Counted from the stretch's first letter, positions 1 through 7,457 are shown. The stretch: DNA of 20,000 nt from Symbiodinium natans (GCA_905221605.1 CAJNDS010002617.1:145001-165000); one strand, 5' to 3'. Notes: generated by a model from the sequence alone, not told the origin. Program-made: numbers and translations.

Positions 1-56
1 ACCCTAAACCCTGAACCCTGAACCCTGAACCCTAAACCCCAAACCCCTAAACCGTC
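1..56 (-). repeat. Telomere-type tract, C-strand, left edge
   Basis: CCCTAAA units mixed with CCCTGAA, CCCCAAA and CCGTCAAA variants. The orientation (C-rich on + at the left edge) is that of a left chromosome end, but the tract is short and degenerate, so it may equally be interstitial. Confidence 0.9.
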
Positions 57-67
57 AAACCCTGAGC

Positions 68-139
68 CAGGACGTGCGCGAGTTCCGCACCTTCCTGCGG
101 CGGTGCCCGGAGGCGTCTTGGAAGTGGATTTCCCGGTAG
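68..139 (+). other. Coding-like island 1 (unrecognised)
   Basis: Open frame of 23 codons beginning at a CAG|G boundary and ending at TAG 137-139. It is rich in GC at third positions and reads QDVREFRTFLRRCPEASWKW plus three residues. It sits between a C-strand tract on the left and a G-strand tract on the right. No start codon and no known domain. A donor-like CCCG|GTAGTT lies just before the stop, so it could be an internal exon. It may also be a gene fragment or chance. Confidence 0.3.
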
Positions 140-148
140 TTCATGATC

Positions 149-308
149 TTAGGGTGTAGGGTTTAAGGGTTAAGGGCTTAGGGTTTAGGGTTAGGGTTTA
201 CACGCACCGGTTCTTTGTCGGGGGATTGTTGGGGTTTATTCGGGGCTTATTGGCGTTTATTCGGGTTTAGGGTTTGGGTTAAGAGTTGGGAGTTTCCTTT
301 AGGGTTCT
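149..308 (+). repeat. Degenerate telomere-type tract, G-strand
   Basis: TTTAGGG units with TTAAGGG, GCTTAGGG and GTGTAGGG variants to about 200, a short unique patch, then TTTATTCGGG and GGGTTTAGGG variants to 308. The second half has a longer diverged period, which suggests an old tract. Confidence 0.85.
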
Positions 309-384
309 AGCAGCCCCCAAAAGGGATTAGAGTACTCCCTGTTTAGAATCCGTATTGAGGACTGCTAGGATAAGGCGAACATCC
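308..384 (+). mobile_element. MITE-like family B, copy 1, left-truncated
   Basis: The right arm GGACTGCTAGGATAAGGCGAACATCC matches family B copies near 8640 and 9200. The interior GGGATTAGAGTACTCCCT matches the interior of the 9103 copy. The left inverted repeat is cut after TAGCAG, directly next to the preceding telomere-type tract. The element has no coding capacity. Confidence 0.6.
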
Positions 385-521
385 AAAACTGAGGGTTGCA
401 GTGGTTGTTCAGGCGGACTCCATCTTTCCCAACTCGTTCCTCGTAAGGAATGACGGAATTAGCGAAGCGTGTATCCCTCCAAATGGTAACCTTCAACAGA
501 TTCAATAGGGGACCTAACTCC
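385..521. other. Unique block, no recognised content
   Basis: Mixed-composition DNA between the family B fragment and the long C-strand array. No open frame, RNA or repeat that I can support. Confidence 0.5.
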
Positions 522-1413
522 AACCCTACACCCCAAGCCCTAAACCCTAAACCCCAAGCCCTAAACCCTAAACCCTAAACCCTAAACCCTAAACCCTAAA
601 CCCTAAACCCTAAACCCTAAACCCCAAGCCCTAACCCCCAAACCCGAAACCCTAAAGCCCAAACCCGAAACCCCAAACCCCAAACCCTAAACCCCAAACT
701 CTAAACCCGAAACCCCAAACCCCAAGCCCTAAGCCCTAAGCCCTAAGCCCTAAACCCTAAACCCCAAGCCTTAAACCCTAAACCCTAAACCCCAAACCCT
801 AAACCCGACACCCCAAACCCCAAACCCCAATCCCGAAACCCGAAACCCTAAAGCCCAAACCCGAAACCCAACACCCCAAACCCCAAACCCCAAACCCCAA
901 GCCCTAAGCCCTAAGTCCTAAACCCTAAACCCTAAACCCCAAGCCCTAAACCTTAAACCCTAAACCCTAAACCCCAAGCCCTAAACCCCAAACCCTAAAC
1001 CCGACACCCCAAACCCCAAACCCCAAACCCGAAACCCGAAACCCTAAAGCCCAAACCCGAAACCCAACACCCCAAACCCCAAACCCCAAGCCCTAAGCCC
1101 TAAGTCCTAAACCCTAAACCCTAAACCCCAAGCCCTAAACCCCAAACCCGAAACCCTAAAGCGCAAAGCCCAAACCCGAAACCCGAAACCCCAAACCCCA
1201 AACCCCAAACCCTAAACCCTAAACCCCAAACTCTAAACCCTAAACCCCAAACCCCAAACCCCAAGCCCTAAGCCCCAAGCCCTAAACCCTAAACCCTAAA
1301 CCCTAAACCCTAAACCCCAAACTCTAAACCCTAAACCCCAAACCCCAAACCCCAAGCCCTAAGCCCTAAGCCCTAAACCCTAAACCCTAAACCCCAAACC
1401 CCAAGCCCTAAAC
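522..1413 (-). repeat. Long degenerate telomere-type array, C-strand
   Basis: About 890 bases of CCCTAAA mixed with CCCCAAA, CCCGAAA, CCCTAAG and CCCAACA variants. A higher-order unit of roughly 200 bases is visible: the series CCCGAAACCC / CCCAACACC / CCCCAAGCCCTAAG recurs near 850-910 and 1030-1100. So part of the array grew by block duplication, not by heptamer addition alone. Confidence 0.95.
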
Positions 1414-1471
1414 AGGCCCTCGAGCTGCTGGCCGCGGCCGCCCGGCCTCCCACGCTGGCGCAGGAGGGTCC
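1413..1471 (+). other. Coding-like island 2 (unrecognised)
   Basis: A GC-rich open segment starting at CAG|G and reading ALELLAAAARPPTLAQEG. It is the only non-repeat DNA between the C-strand array to its left and the G-strand array to its right. There is no start codon or family match, and the frame continues into the degenerate G-rich repeat. It could be a small exon or a captured fragment. Confidence 0.3.
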
Positions 1472-2180
1472 AGGGTTTGGGGTTTACGGGTTTTGGGGTT
1501 TAGGGTTTGGGGTTTGGGGTTTAGGGTTTAGGGTTTGGGGGTTTAAGGTTTAGGGGTTTTGGGTTTAGGGTTTGGGGTTTGGGGTTTAGGGCTTAGGCTT
1601 TGGGGGTTTAAGGTTTAGGGGTTTGAGGTTTAGGGTTTGGGGTTTGGGGTTTGGGGTTTGGGGTTTGGGGTTTGGGGCTTAGGGTTTCGGCTAGGGTGTG
1701 GGGTTTAGGGTTTGGGGTTTAGGGTTTGGGGTTTAGGGTTCAGGGTTTGGGCCAATTTGGGGTTCAGGGTTTGGGGTCTGGCGTGTGGGAGCTTGTGCTA
1801 GGGTTTGGGGTTTCAGGGTTTCAGGGTTTCGGGGTTTTCGGGGTTTCGGGGCTTCGGGGTTTAGGGATTTGGAGTTTAGGGGTGGAATTGAGGGTTTCAG
1901 GGTTTAGGGTTTCAGGGTTTGGGGGTTCAGGGCTTTGGGGTTTAGAGGCTTAGGGGTTGAGGGTTTGGGTTTACAAATTTAGGGGTTGGGGTTTAGGGCT
2001 TACTGTAAGGGTTTATACAAATTAGGGCTGGAGGGCTATTGGCTTTTGGGGTTTAGGGTTTGGGGTTTAGGGTTCAGGGTTTGGGGTTTGGGGCTTAGGG
2101 GTTTAGGGATTTAGCGGTTTAGAGGTTTGGGGGTTGAGGGGTTAGGGTGTTAGGAGTTTAGGAGCTTTAGGGTTTGGGTT
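1472..2180 (+). repeat. Long degenerate telomere-type array, G-strand
   Basis: TTTAGGG mixed with many TTTGGGG, TTTCAGGG, CTTAGGG and TTCGGGG variants. The TTTGGGG variants remove the TAG stop, so a 75-codon open frame (1726-1953, Gly/Phe/Val/Leu-rich) appears by chance and is not called as a gene. Confidence 0.95.
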
Positions 2181-2278
2181 TTTCAGGTTTTTGAGAAAGC
2201 TGGGGTTGCTGACATTTGCGGTTCGGTCTTGGGGCTGTTTGGGTTTCGGGTTGGTGTGTGATGCGAGGTCGCTTGGCG

Positions 2279-2348
2279 TTTAGGGTTTAGGGTTTCGGGG
2301 TGTAGGGCTACCATAGGGGCCATAGGGTTTAGGGTTTAGGGTCTGGGG
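2279..2348 (+). repeat. Telomere-type tract, G-strand
   Basis: Continuation of the array after a unique patch of about 100 bases (2181-2278). The units are TTTAGGG, TTTCGGGG and TGTAGGG. Confidence 0.85.
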
Positions 2349-2870
2349 GGTTTGTGGCTGTGCAGGTGTGAAGGACTAGGGTTGCTTGGGCGTTGGAATG
2401 TGTTGCATCGCCTGGGGCAAGGGTCTGCAGTGGATCCATCTCTTTTTTGCAGAGAGGTTGCCTTTATGACTCAGCTTTAAACCCTAAGACACACAAAAAG
2501 CACCGTCATCAGCCATGGCTTCAGCAAGATCCCTTCAGCCACGGCTAGGAAACAACGAGCGCTTCCGCCCTTATTCGGTTGGAGGGTTTGGGTTTTAGGT
2601 ACCAGGGTCTAGGTTTCAGGGGTTGGGGACCTTATTTCGGGTTGGGGCTTGTTCAAGCTGAAAGGGTGGGATAGTGCAGGCCACAAACCTCAAACCCGAA
2701 CACCTAAAGTAGCATAGGGCGGCTTCAAGGGTTTCGGGTAGTCTTAGGGTAGCTATTTGAGCCTTTAACATGGTCCCTTACCTCCTTTAAAGGGTTCTGG
2801 AGTATGGACCCTTGGGGTTGTCTAGGGTATATGATATAAGGGGTCCCCTTTTAGGTGCCCATACTAAGGG
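2349..2870. other. Mostly unique block
   Basis: Unique DNA with only scattered G-rich heptamer relics (2588-2640). It contains one short ATG-initiated frame (listed separately). At 2770-2868 there is a segment with weak inverted similarity (GGTCCCTTA near the left, AGGGG/CCATACTAAGGGG near the right), which I do not call an element. Confidence 0.5.
2515..2598 (+). CDS. Small ATG-initiated open frame, hypothetical
   Basis: 27 codons from an ATG in a strong initiation context (CAGCCATGGC), reading MASARSLQPRLGNNERFRPY and ending in GGFGF from a G-rich heptamer remnant whose TAG is the stop. Composition before the repeat is protein-like. It may be a first exon or an N-terminal gene fragment joined to repeat. 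No family recognised. Confidence 0.25.
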   Translation: MASARSLQPRLGNNERFRPYSVGGFGF

Positions 2871-2911
2871 GGTTTAGGGTTTAGGGTTTAGGGTTTAGGG
2901 TTTAGGGTTTA
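2870..2911 (+). repeat. Pure (TTTAGGG) tract, G-strand
   Basis: Five to six perfect heptamers with sharp edges against unique DNA on both sides (ATACTAAGGG before, ACCAAGCAAC after). Confidence 0.95.
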
Positions 2912-2981
2912 CCAAGCAACTACCCCAAGAGCTCTGAGACCTAACTTCCATGGCAAGGCACGAAGCTTGGAGAGGCCTCTG

Positions 2982-3186
2982 AGGGTTCAGGGTTCAGGGT
3001 TCGGAGTTCAAGGGTCCTCCAATAGTCAAGGGTTTAGGGCTAGGGTTTAGGGTTTAGGGTTTAGGGTTTAGGGTTTAGGGTTTAGGGTTTAGGGTTTAGG
3101 GTGTAGGGTGTAGGGTTTAGGGTTTCGGGTTTCGGGTTTATGGTTGAGGGTTCAGGGTTTGGGCTTTAGAGTCGAGGTTCAGGGTT
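2982..3186 (+). repeat. Telomere-type tract, G-strand
   Basis: TTCAGGG units to about 3013, a short unique insert ending in CCAATAGTCAAG (3019-3030), then about nine perfect TTTAGGG units (3030-3105) followed by TGTAGGG and TTTCGGG variants to 3186. The CCAATAGTCAAG junction recurs at 12197. Confidence 0.92.
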
Positions 3187-3482
3187 CCCCCCCCTCCCCC
3201 ACCCTGTAGCCCCCAAGGTTGGACTCGCAATTCGACTCTACCGTGCTTAGAAGGTGCCCTCAAAGCAGGACTTTTATGACATGTCGGAGTGGGGGAGTAG
3301 CGACGTAGCGTTAGGTGGTGGGGTTTCCAAGCTCAGATTCTGAACCCGAAGCCCTTAAGCCCTGAATTCCTAAGGACCCGGCGAGGGGTTTGAGGCGGGG
3401 GCGGGGAGTTTCCTTTCTTCTTTGAGCTCTTCCGGCCTTATCTTCCGCAACATTTTACTTGTTATTCATACTTTTCCCTCTT
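3187..3482. other. Unique block, no recognised content
   Basis: C-rich start (CCCCCCCCTCCCCCACCC), then mixed DNA. No open frame with protein-like composition on either strand that I can support. Confidence 0.5.
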
Positions 3483-3514
3483 TCGGGTTTAGGGTTCAGG
3501 GTTTAGGGTTTAGG
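3483..3514 (+). repeat. Short telomere-type tract, G-strand
   Basis: About four units of TTTAGGG/TTCAGGG flanked by unique DNA. Confidence 0.85.
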
Positions 3515-3526
3515 CCTTGCCGTTGA

Positions 3527-3712
3527 TTCCTAGGCTGCTGTCAGGGGAGCCAGACGCAGAGGCGGTGCACAAGCACAAAGGTTCTGAGAATCACCGACAA
3601 GGCCATTTCGGCCAAGAAGCCCAAGCGGAGGGGCTGCTCGGCTCTATCTGAACACCTTTCAAGAAAACTTCAGAACGTTCCGAAAGCGATACCGAGCGTG
3701 CGCAGGAACTAG
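3527..3712 (+). other. Coding-like island 3 (unrecognised)
   Basis: Open frame of 61 codons ending at TAG 3710-3712, after an upstream TGA at 3524. A basic segment KVLRITDKAISAKKPKRRGC is followed by SALSEHLSRKLQNVPKA. The composition looks protein-like and Lys/Arg-rich, as in nucleic-acid-binding or nuclear proteins, but no family is recognised. No good ATG. A second frame is also open over part of this stretch, so the frame assignment is uncertain. Confidence 0.3.
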
Positions 3713-3815
3713 ACGAGAGAGCGATGTGGGATCAACTGCGACGAGCGGGAAAGGAAGCTTTTGATTAAGGCGTCTTTTTTGGCAGGCAATACTGGACCCA
3801 TAGGTTTACTATGGT

Positions 3816-3959
3816 TACTTGGAGGTTCATGGTACTTACTAACCAATTATGACTGTACTTACTTATAATGCTCCTAAAGGGCCTTATAGGGGTTATCCCT
3901 ATTATAGGGTTTTAAGCCCAGATATAAGTGGTGATTAAGTCCCATGAACCTCCCAAGTA
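3816..3959 (+). mobile_element. MITE-like family A, copy 1 (intact)
   Basis: About 140 bases with terminal inverted repeats TACTTGGAGGTTCATGG at the left and CCCATGAACCTCCCAAGTA at the right (one-base indel). It is AT-rich inside with further self-complementarity and no coding capacity. The reverse complement aligns along its whole length with 5956-6142, including TATAAGGCC...AGGGATAACCCC. This is the uninterrupted reference copy. Confidence 0.85.
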
Positions 3960-4097
3960 CGTGCTGCAGGATGCCGTTGATTCCGTTGTTTGGGGCTTAA
4001 GGCCCTGACACATCTTTCAACTCTGAAGACAAGACCCCAAACCCGAAGCCCAAGCTCGATGTCCGAGGCCCTAACCCCAAAGGTCTGTTGTTTAGAC

Positions 4098-4113
4098 TTT
4101 AGGGTTTAGGGCC
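4098..4113 (+). repeat. Two-unit telomere-type patch
   Basis: CTTTAGGGTTTAGGG in otherwise unique DNA (3960-4245). Confidence 0.6.
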
Positions 4114-4157
4114 TCGGATTTCAGGTGTGTGGTTTCGGCTGGGAGTTTTAATTTTAA

Positions 4158-4265
4158 CGCTACGCGACCCGCCTCGGCCCGGCCCAGCGCATCCGCGTGA
4201 GCATGGTGATTCCGCAGCGCCCAAGCCGCTGGACCCCAAGCAATAAGGGTTGGGTTGAGGGTTGA
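4158..4265 (+). other. Coding-like island 4 (unrecognised)
   Basis: Open from just after TAA 4155-4157 to TGA 4263-4265, 35 codons, reading RYATRLGPAQRIRVSMVIPQ and then RPSRWTPSNKGW before entering G-rich repeat. Strong GC-rich third positions. No family recognised. It may be an exon or a fragment. Confidence 0.3.
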
Positions 4266-4395
4266 GGGTTGAGGGTTCCGGGTTTATGGTTTATGGTTTA
4301 TGGTTTGGGGTTTGGGGTTGAGGGTTAGTTTAGGGCTCAAGGTTCACGCTTTGGGGTTGAGGGTTTTTTTGGGTTTAGGGTTCGGCTTGGAGTGA
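4245..4395 (+). repeat. Degenerate telomere-type tract, G-strand
   Basis: TTGAGGG, TTTATGG and TTTGGGG variants with few perfect units; an old-looking tract. Confidence 0.85.
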
Positions 4396-4446
4396 TCGTC
4401 GGGTTGAGCCAGGCCCCTTAAGGTTTAAGGCGACTCTTCGGCAGGG

Positions 4447-4677
4447 TGGGGGGGGGGGGGAGGTGGTGGGTGGGGGATGTGGGGGGGGGGACGGGGGGGG
4501 GGGGCGGTTGTATGCCTTTCCTGGTGGGTAGGGGGGGGGGTTGGGGGGAGGGGGGGGGGCAGGGGGGCGGGGCGCAGGGGGGGGGGGCGGGGGTAGGGGG
4601 AGGGGGGGGGGGGGTTGGGGGGGAGGGGGTAAGGGGGGGGGGGGTTAGTGGGGGGGGGGGTAGGCGGGGGGGGCAGC
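4447..4677 (+). repeat. Poly-G low-complexity tract (G-quadruplex prone)
   Basis: About 230 bases with more than twenty runs of 5-15 G separated by one to four bases (T, A, C). Long frames through it (Gly-rich on +, Pro-rich on -) are artefacts of composition. The density of G-runs would allow many G-quadruplexes. Run lengths are likely to contain sequencing errors. Confidence 0.95.
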
Positions 4678-4899
4678 GGGTCAAGCGAAAAACGGGGGGC
4701 GCCCTGCTGGGATGGGCTGCAACTGCCTCTGGTCCTGGCGAGACATCCGCTTGCGGACCCTCCTCTCCTAGGGGGGGTACCCATTTGAAGCAAAAAAAGG
4801 GGGCCGAAAAGTGGCTTTGGGCTTGGGGGGAGGATTTGGAGGGGGGTGCCTGTTCTGACAACCTATACACCTTCGGCCCGAGGCCTCGGCGGATTTTAA

Positions 4900-5031
4900 G
4901 CAGTGTTCCGCACCAAGTCCTCGACTGCCAGGGAGGAGGAGAAGTTCCACCGAGTGGCGGCCGAGCGGGCTTTGAGGCGCTGCTCGCAGGGTCGAGGGTT
5001 GAGGGTTGAGGGTTTAGGGTTTAGGGTTTAG
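4900..5031 (+). other. Coding-like island 5 (unrecognised)
   Basis: After TAA 4897-4899 this frame reads AVFRTKSSTAREEEKFHRVA and continues AERALRRCSQG before entering TTTAGGG repeat, where TAG 5029-5031 stops it. The charged, helix-like composition is better than that of the two competing frames. A TTTTAAGCAG|T acceptor-like site lies at its left edge. No family recognised. Confidence 0.3.
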
Positions 5032-5067
5032 GGTTTGGGGTGTAGGGCTTAGGGTTTAGGGTTTAGG
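4994..5067 (+). repeat. Telomere-type tract, G-strand
   Basis: TTGAGGG units followed by perfect TTTAGGG and TGTAGGG/CTTAGGG variants. Confidence 0.92.
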
Positions 5068-5284
5068 ATCACTCTAAAGTCATGGAGGCTTCGCGCCCTT
5101 GTGGCCGGTGTGGCCAGCATGCGAGATGCGCGGTTTCTGGGTCTCTTCGTCCATTGTGGTCTTATGGGGCTCTCAAGGAGGGGGGTTTCATGGGGAGGTA
5201 CCTGGGGAGCCTGAGGGAAGCTTCGGGAGAGTAGGGAGTGTTTTTGGAACCTTGGGTTGCATACCCCCCCTTAAGAGCTCTATA

Positions 5285-5407
5285 ATGGTCGGTCGGACAT
5301 GCGCCCGCTCCCTTGACAGGGCCATCCTCTCCGAGAGCTCGGAGATAGAGAAGGCGCGGCTCCTTTGGATAGCCAAGACTCCTGAACCCCTAAACCCTAG
5401 ACCCTAA
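5285..5407 (+). CDS. Small ATG-initiated open frame, hypothetical
   Basis: 40 codons from an ATG with A at -3 and G at +4 (TATAATGG). It reads MVGRTCARSLDRAILSESSE and then IEKARLLWIAK, an amphipathic, helix-like stretch. The end (TPEPLNPRP, TAA) comes from the adjoining C-strand repeat, so the natural C-terminus is missing or lies in another exon. The frame is also open upstream to 5099. An acceptor-like TTGACAG|G occurs inside. No family recognised. Confidence 0.3.
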   Translation: MVGRTCARSLDRAILSESSEIEKARLLWIAKTPEPLNPRP

Positions 5408-5440
5408 ACTCCAAACCCTGAATCCTAACCCCTAAAACCA
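5381..5440 (-). repeat. Degenerate telomere-type tract, C-strand
   Basis: CCCTAAA with CCCTAGA, CCCTGAA and CTCCAAA variants. Confidence 0.85.
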
Positions 5441-5532
5441 AGCTGTAAGCCGGTGATTGTGTACCCGATGGTCTCGTATGCTAGGATGCCCAGGAGTACC
5501 CTGAGGATCTGCCTCATGGCTCATGAACCAGT

Positions 5533-5611
5533 CAGGGTTTAGGGTTTAGGGTTTAGGGTTTAGGGTTTAGGGTCTAGGGTTTAGGGTTTAGGGTTCAGGG
5601 TGTAGGGTTTA
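5533..5611 (+). repeat. Telomere-type tract, G-strand
   Basis: About eleven units, mostly perfect TTTAGGG, with TCTAGGG, TTCAGGG and TGTAGGG near the right end. Confidence 0.95.
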
Positions 5612-5724
5612 ATGTTAAAGAGCACGCTTATTTTCCTACCCTCGGGCCAAACTATCCAACGCCAGGTCAGTAGCATAAAAGGAAGCATAGATCGGTCAGT
5701 GGATGCGTTGGGAATTCAAGGTGT

Positions 5725-5870
5725 ACTACATACATGTATATGTGTACATATATACACATACATATCTACATAGCTATGCGTACGCATGTATCTGTATATA
5801 TATATACATACACATATACATATACATATATATATATACACACATACGCATACACATAGTATGTATGTTC
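5725..5870. repeat. CATA/TATA alternating microsatellite
   Basis: About 145 bases of alternating purine-pyrimidine DNA (ACATA, TATA, CACATA). Tyr/Ile-rich frames on both strands result from it and are not genes. The rest of 5612-5955 is unique with nothing I can name. Confidence 0.9.
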
Positions 5871-5955
5871 ATGCACACCTTGGTTTTCAGGGTACCCGCT
5901 CAGGGGAGCCGGGAGCCTCCAAAGACTCAGAGTGATGCAGCCCATGCTCCCAACA

Positions 5956-6142
5956 CTGGGAGGTTGATGGTACTTACTAACCACGGGTTTAGGGTTTAGG
6001 GTTTAGGGTTTAGGGTTTAGGTTAACTGGGCTTATAAACCCTACTTATAATTGGGATAACCCCTATAAGGCCTTTTGGGGGTATTAGAAGTAGGGTTATA
6101 AGTACAGTTAAAATTGGTTAGGAAGTACCAGGAGCCTCCAAG
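5956..6142 (-). mobile_element. MITE-like family A, copy 2, interrupted by a telomere-type tract
   Basis: Inverted relative to copy 1. The left end CTGGGAGGTTGATGG and right end CCAGGAGCCTCCAAG are the terminal inverted repeats. The inner arms CTTATAAACCCTACTTATAA and TTAGAAGTAGGGTTATAAG form a second stem. Between AACCAC (to 5984) and CTGGGCTTAT (from 6026) copy 1 has only about 8 bases, while this copy has a (TTTAGGG) tract. Outside the tract the two copies align along most of their length. Confidence 0.85.
5985..6025 (+). repeat. Pure (TTTAGGG) tract inside MITE A copy 2
   Basis: GGG followed by about five perfect TTTAGGG units, ending TTTAGGTTAA. It lies where copy 1 (reverse complement) reads ACCAC-TTATAT-CTGGGC. 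The insertion has no target duplication and removed or overwrote a few bases. Confidence 0.92.
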
Positions 6143-6194
6143 CAGTGACCACAGCTTCACCTCGGGCTGATGTGGAACGAGTTCGAAAGCTCGA

Positions 6195-6255
6195 TGGGTT
6201 TGGGGTTTAGGGTTTTTCATGTTTAGGGTTTGGGGTTTAGGGTTTAGGGTTTGGG
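6195..6255 (+). repeat. Telomere-type tract, G-strand
   Basis: TTTAGGG and TTTGGGG units broken by TTTTTCATG. Confidence 0.85.
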
Positions 6256-6322
6256 CCCGAATCCTCTTTCGAGCACCCGTCTAGGCCATCCGGCCCCTAG
6301 GTAAGACCTGTGTATACCTAAG
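6256..6322 (+). other. Short unique block with donor-like site
   Basis: Between a G-strand and a C-strand tract. CCTAG|GTAAGACC (near 6298-6307) matches a eukaryotic 5' splice donor. No supported exon beside it. Confidence 0.2.
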
Positions 6323-6399
6323 ACCCTGAACCCTAAACCCTAAACCCTAAACCCTAAACCCTAAACCCTAAACCCTAAACCCTAAACCCTAAACCCTAA
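6323..6399 (-). repeat. Pure (CCCTAAA) tract, C-strand
   Basis: About ten perfect heptamers with one CCCTGAA at the left edge. Confidence 0.97.
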
Positions 6400-6501
6400 G
6401 TTCGAATCCCCTGAGCCCAACAAACCTTTAAAGCCTCAACTGAAGCCCGCCCAAAGCGTTCGGACAACACCGAACCTTGGGGCCGCCTAGCTGTACCACA
6501 C

Positions 6502-6616
6502 GGTTTAGGGTTTAGGGTTTAGGGTTTAGGGTTTAGGGTTTAGGGTTTAGGGTTTTGGGTTTTGGGTTTTGGGTGTAGGGTGTAGGGTGTAGGGTTTAGG
6601 GTTTAGGGTTTAGGGG
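6502..6616 (+). repeat. Telomere-type tract, G-strand
   Basis: Seven perfect TTTAGGG, then three TTTTGGG, three TGTAGGG, then TTTAGGG again. Blocks of identical variant units show local amplification after mutation. Confidence 0.95.
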
Positions 6617-6690
6617 GCTTAGGCTTCGTATCTCGGGGTGGCCCGCCGTGCAGAAGTCGCAAAGCCTCGAGACCTGAACCCAAACAGCCG

Positions 6691-6794
6691 ACCCCGAAAC
6701 CCTAAACCCCAGAACTCTCAAAAACCCTAAGCCCTAAGCCCTAAGCCCTAGACTTTTTCAACCCCCAACCCTGAAACCCGAAACCCCCAAATCC
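6691..6794 (-). repeat. Degenerate telomere-type tract, C-strand
   Basis: CCCTAAA, CCCTAAG and CCCGAAA variants interrupted by short unique bases. Confidence 0.8.
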
Positions 6795-6894
6795 AGACCC
6801 CCAAAGCGCGAACTCCTCAGGCCTCCGTGCGGGCCCGCTGTGAAGGCCGGGTTCCTACTCGAGACTTTCAATCACGCAGACGGCTCGCGTCGGA

Positions 6895-6962
6895 TTGAGG
6901 GTTTAGGGTTTAGGGCTTTGGGGTTTAGGGTTTTTCATGCTTGAGTTTTCAGGGTTTAGGGT
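6895..6962 (+). repeat. Telomere-type tract, G-strand
   Basis: TTTAGGG and TTTGGGG with a TTTTTCATGCTTGAG interruption. The same TTTTTCATG interruption occurs in the 6195-6255 tract, so the two are probably copies of each other. Confidence 0.85.
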
Positions 6963-7003
6963 ACCGTGCCCTCTTTATTCCTAGGTTGCTCTTGGGTCTG
7001 GAT
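6958..7003 (+). mobile_element. Family E fragment (copy 1)
   Basis: CTTTATTCCTAGGTTGCTCTTGGGTCT, preceded by GGGTACC, matches 17901-17938 (CTTTTTATTCTTAGGTTACTCTTGGGTCT) with few mismatches. The right-hand part is not recognisable, so this is a fragment. Confidence 0.5.
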
Positions 7004-7056
7004 GTAGAGTGTAAGTTCAGTTCCCTAATGTCGGATTCCCAGTAGAATGCCGAGCC

Positions 7057-7278
7057 TCATGTAGTCATTTGTTGGATGAAGGTGAGTTCCCCTGACAGCC
7101 CAGCACCTCTTAGGAAAATACCCTGAACCATATTCCCGAAATCAGAATAAGGATCTGGATTCCTATCATTCAAGGCATATTGCGCAGATGGGGTGCATGA
7201 ACTGGCTTCGTAGTTCGGGGCATCGAAGCTATTCTGAAGCCCTGCAGCCACTGAACCTGAAACAGGCTCAGAGCCCAA
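7057..7278 (-). other. Coding-like island 6 (unrecognised)
   Basis: Minus-strand open frame of about 72 codons, entered from the G-rich strand of the neighbouring tract and ending in TQQM-like residues (FIQQMTT, stop). The middle reads NSFDAPNYEASSCTPSAQYA and then NDRNPDPYSDFGNMVQGIF. Residue use is varied and protein-like, unlike repeat-derived frames. No ATG at the edge, so it is a C-terminal or internal piece if coding. No family recognised. Confidence 0.35.
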
Positions 7279-7363
7279 ACCCCTAAGCCCTAAACCCTAA
7301 ACCCTAAACCCTAGACCCTAAACCCTAAACCCTAAACCCTCAACCCCAAACCCTAAACCCCCA
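7276..7363 (-). repeat. Telomere-type tract, C-strand
   Basis: About eleven units, mostly CCCTAAA with CCCTAGA, CCCTCAA and CCCCAAA. Confidence 0.95.
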
Positions 7364-7449
7364 AGACCACGCCAGGGTTCGGCAACTACATGCCCCCGCC
7401 AGACCCGGAAGAGCAGCCGCAGACAGGCACTGGGTTGCGGAGCTTCTAA
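7357..7449 (+). other. Coding-like island 7 (unrecognised C-terminus)
   Basis: 30 codons ending at TAA 7447-7449, reading PGFGNYMPPPDPEEQPQTG and then TGLRSF. An acceptor-like CGCCAG|GG is at the left edge, directly after pyrimidine-rich CCCTAAA repeat, so it resembles a terminal exon. No family recognised. The next 10 bases lead into a G-strand tract. Confidence 0.35.
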
Positions 7450-7457
7450 GGACTTGA

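Noticed and set aside
1-56. True chromosome terminus at the left edge
   Set aside because: Orientation fits, but the tract is short, degenerate and followed by tracts in both orientations, so a functional telomere cannot be claimed.
1726-1953. 75-codon Gly/Phe/Val/Leu-rich open frame
   Set aside because: It is translation of TTTGGGG/TTTCAGGG-type repeat that happens to lack TAG; no independent coding signal.
4418-4870. Long Pro-rich (minus) and Gly-rich (plus) frames across the poly-G segment
   Set aside because: Both strands and several frames are open only because G- and C-runs contain no stops; residues mirror base composition.
5703-5999. 98-codon Tyr/Ile/His-rich frame and its minus counterpart
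   Set aside because: Both translate the CATA/TATA microsatellite.
6397-6415. GTTCGAATCCCC, resembling a tRNA T-arm
   Set aside because: Flanking bases do not pair into a 5-base T-stem, and there is no upstream A-box, D-arm or acceptor stem.
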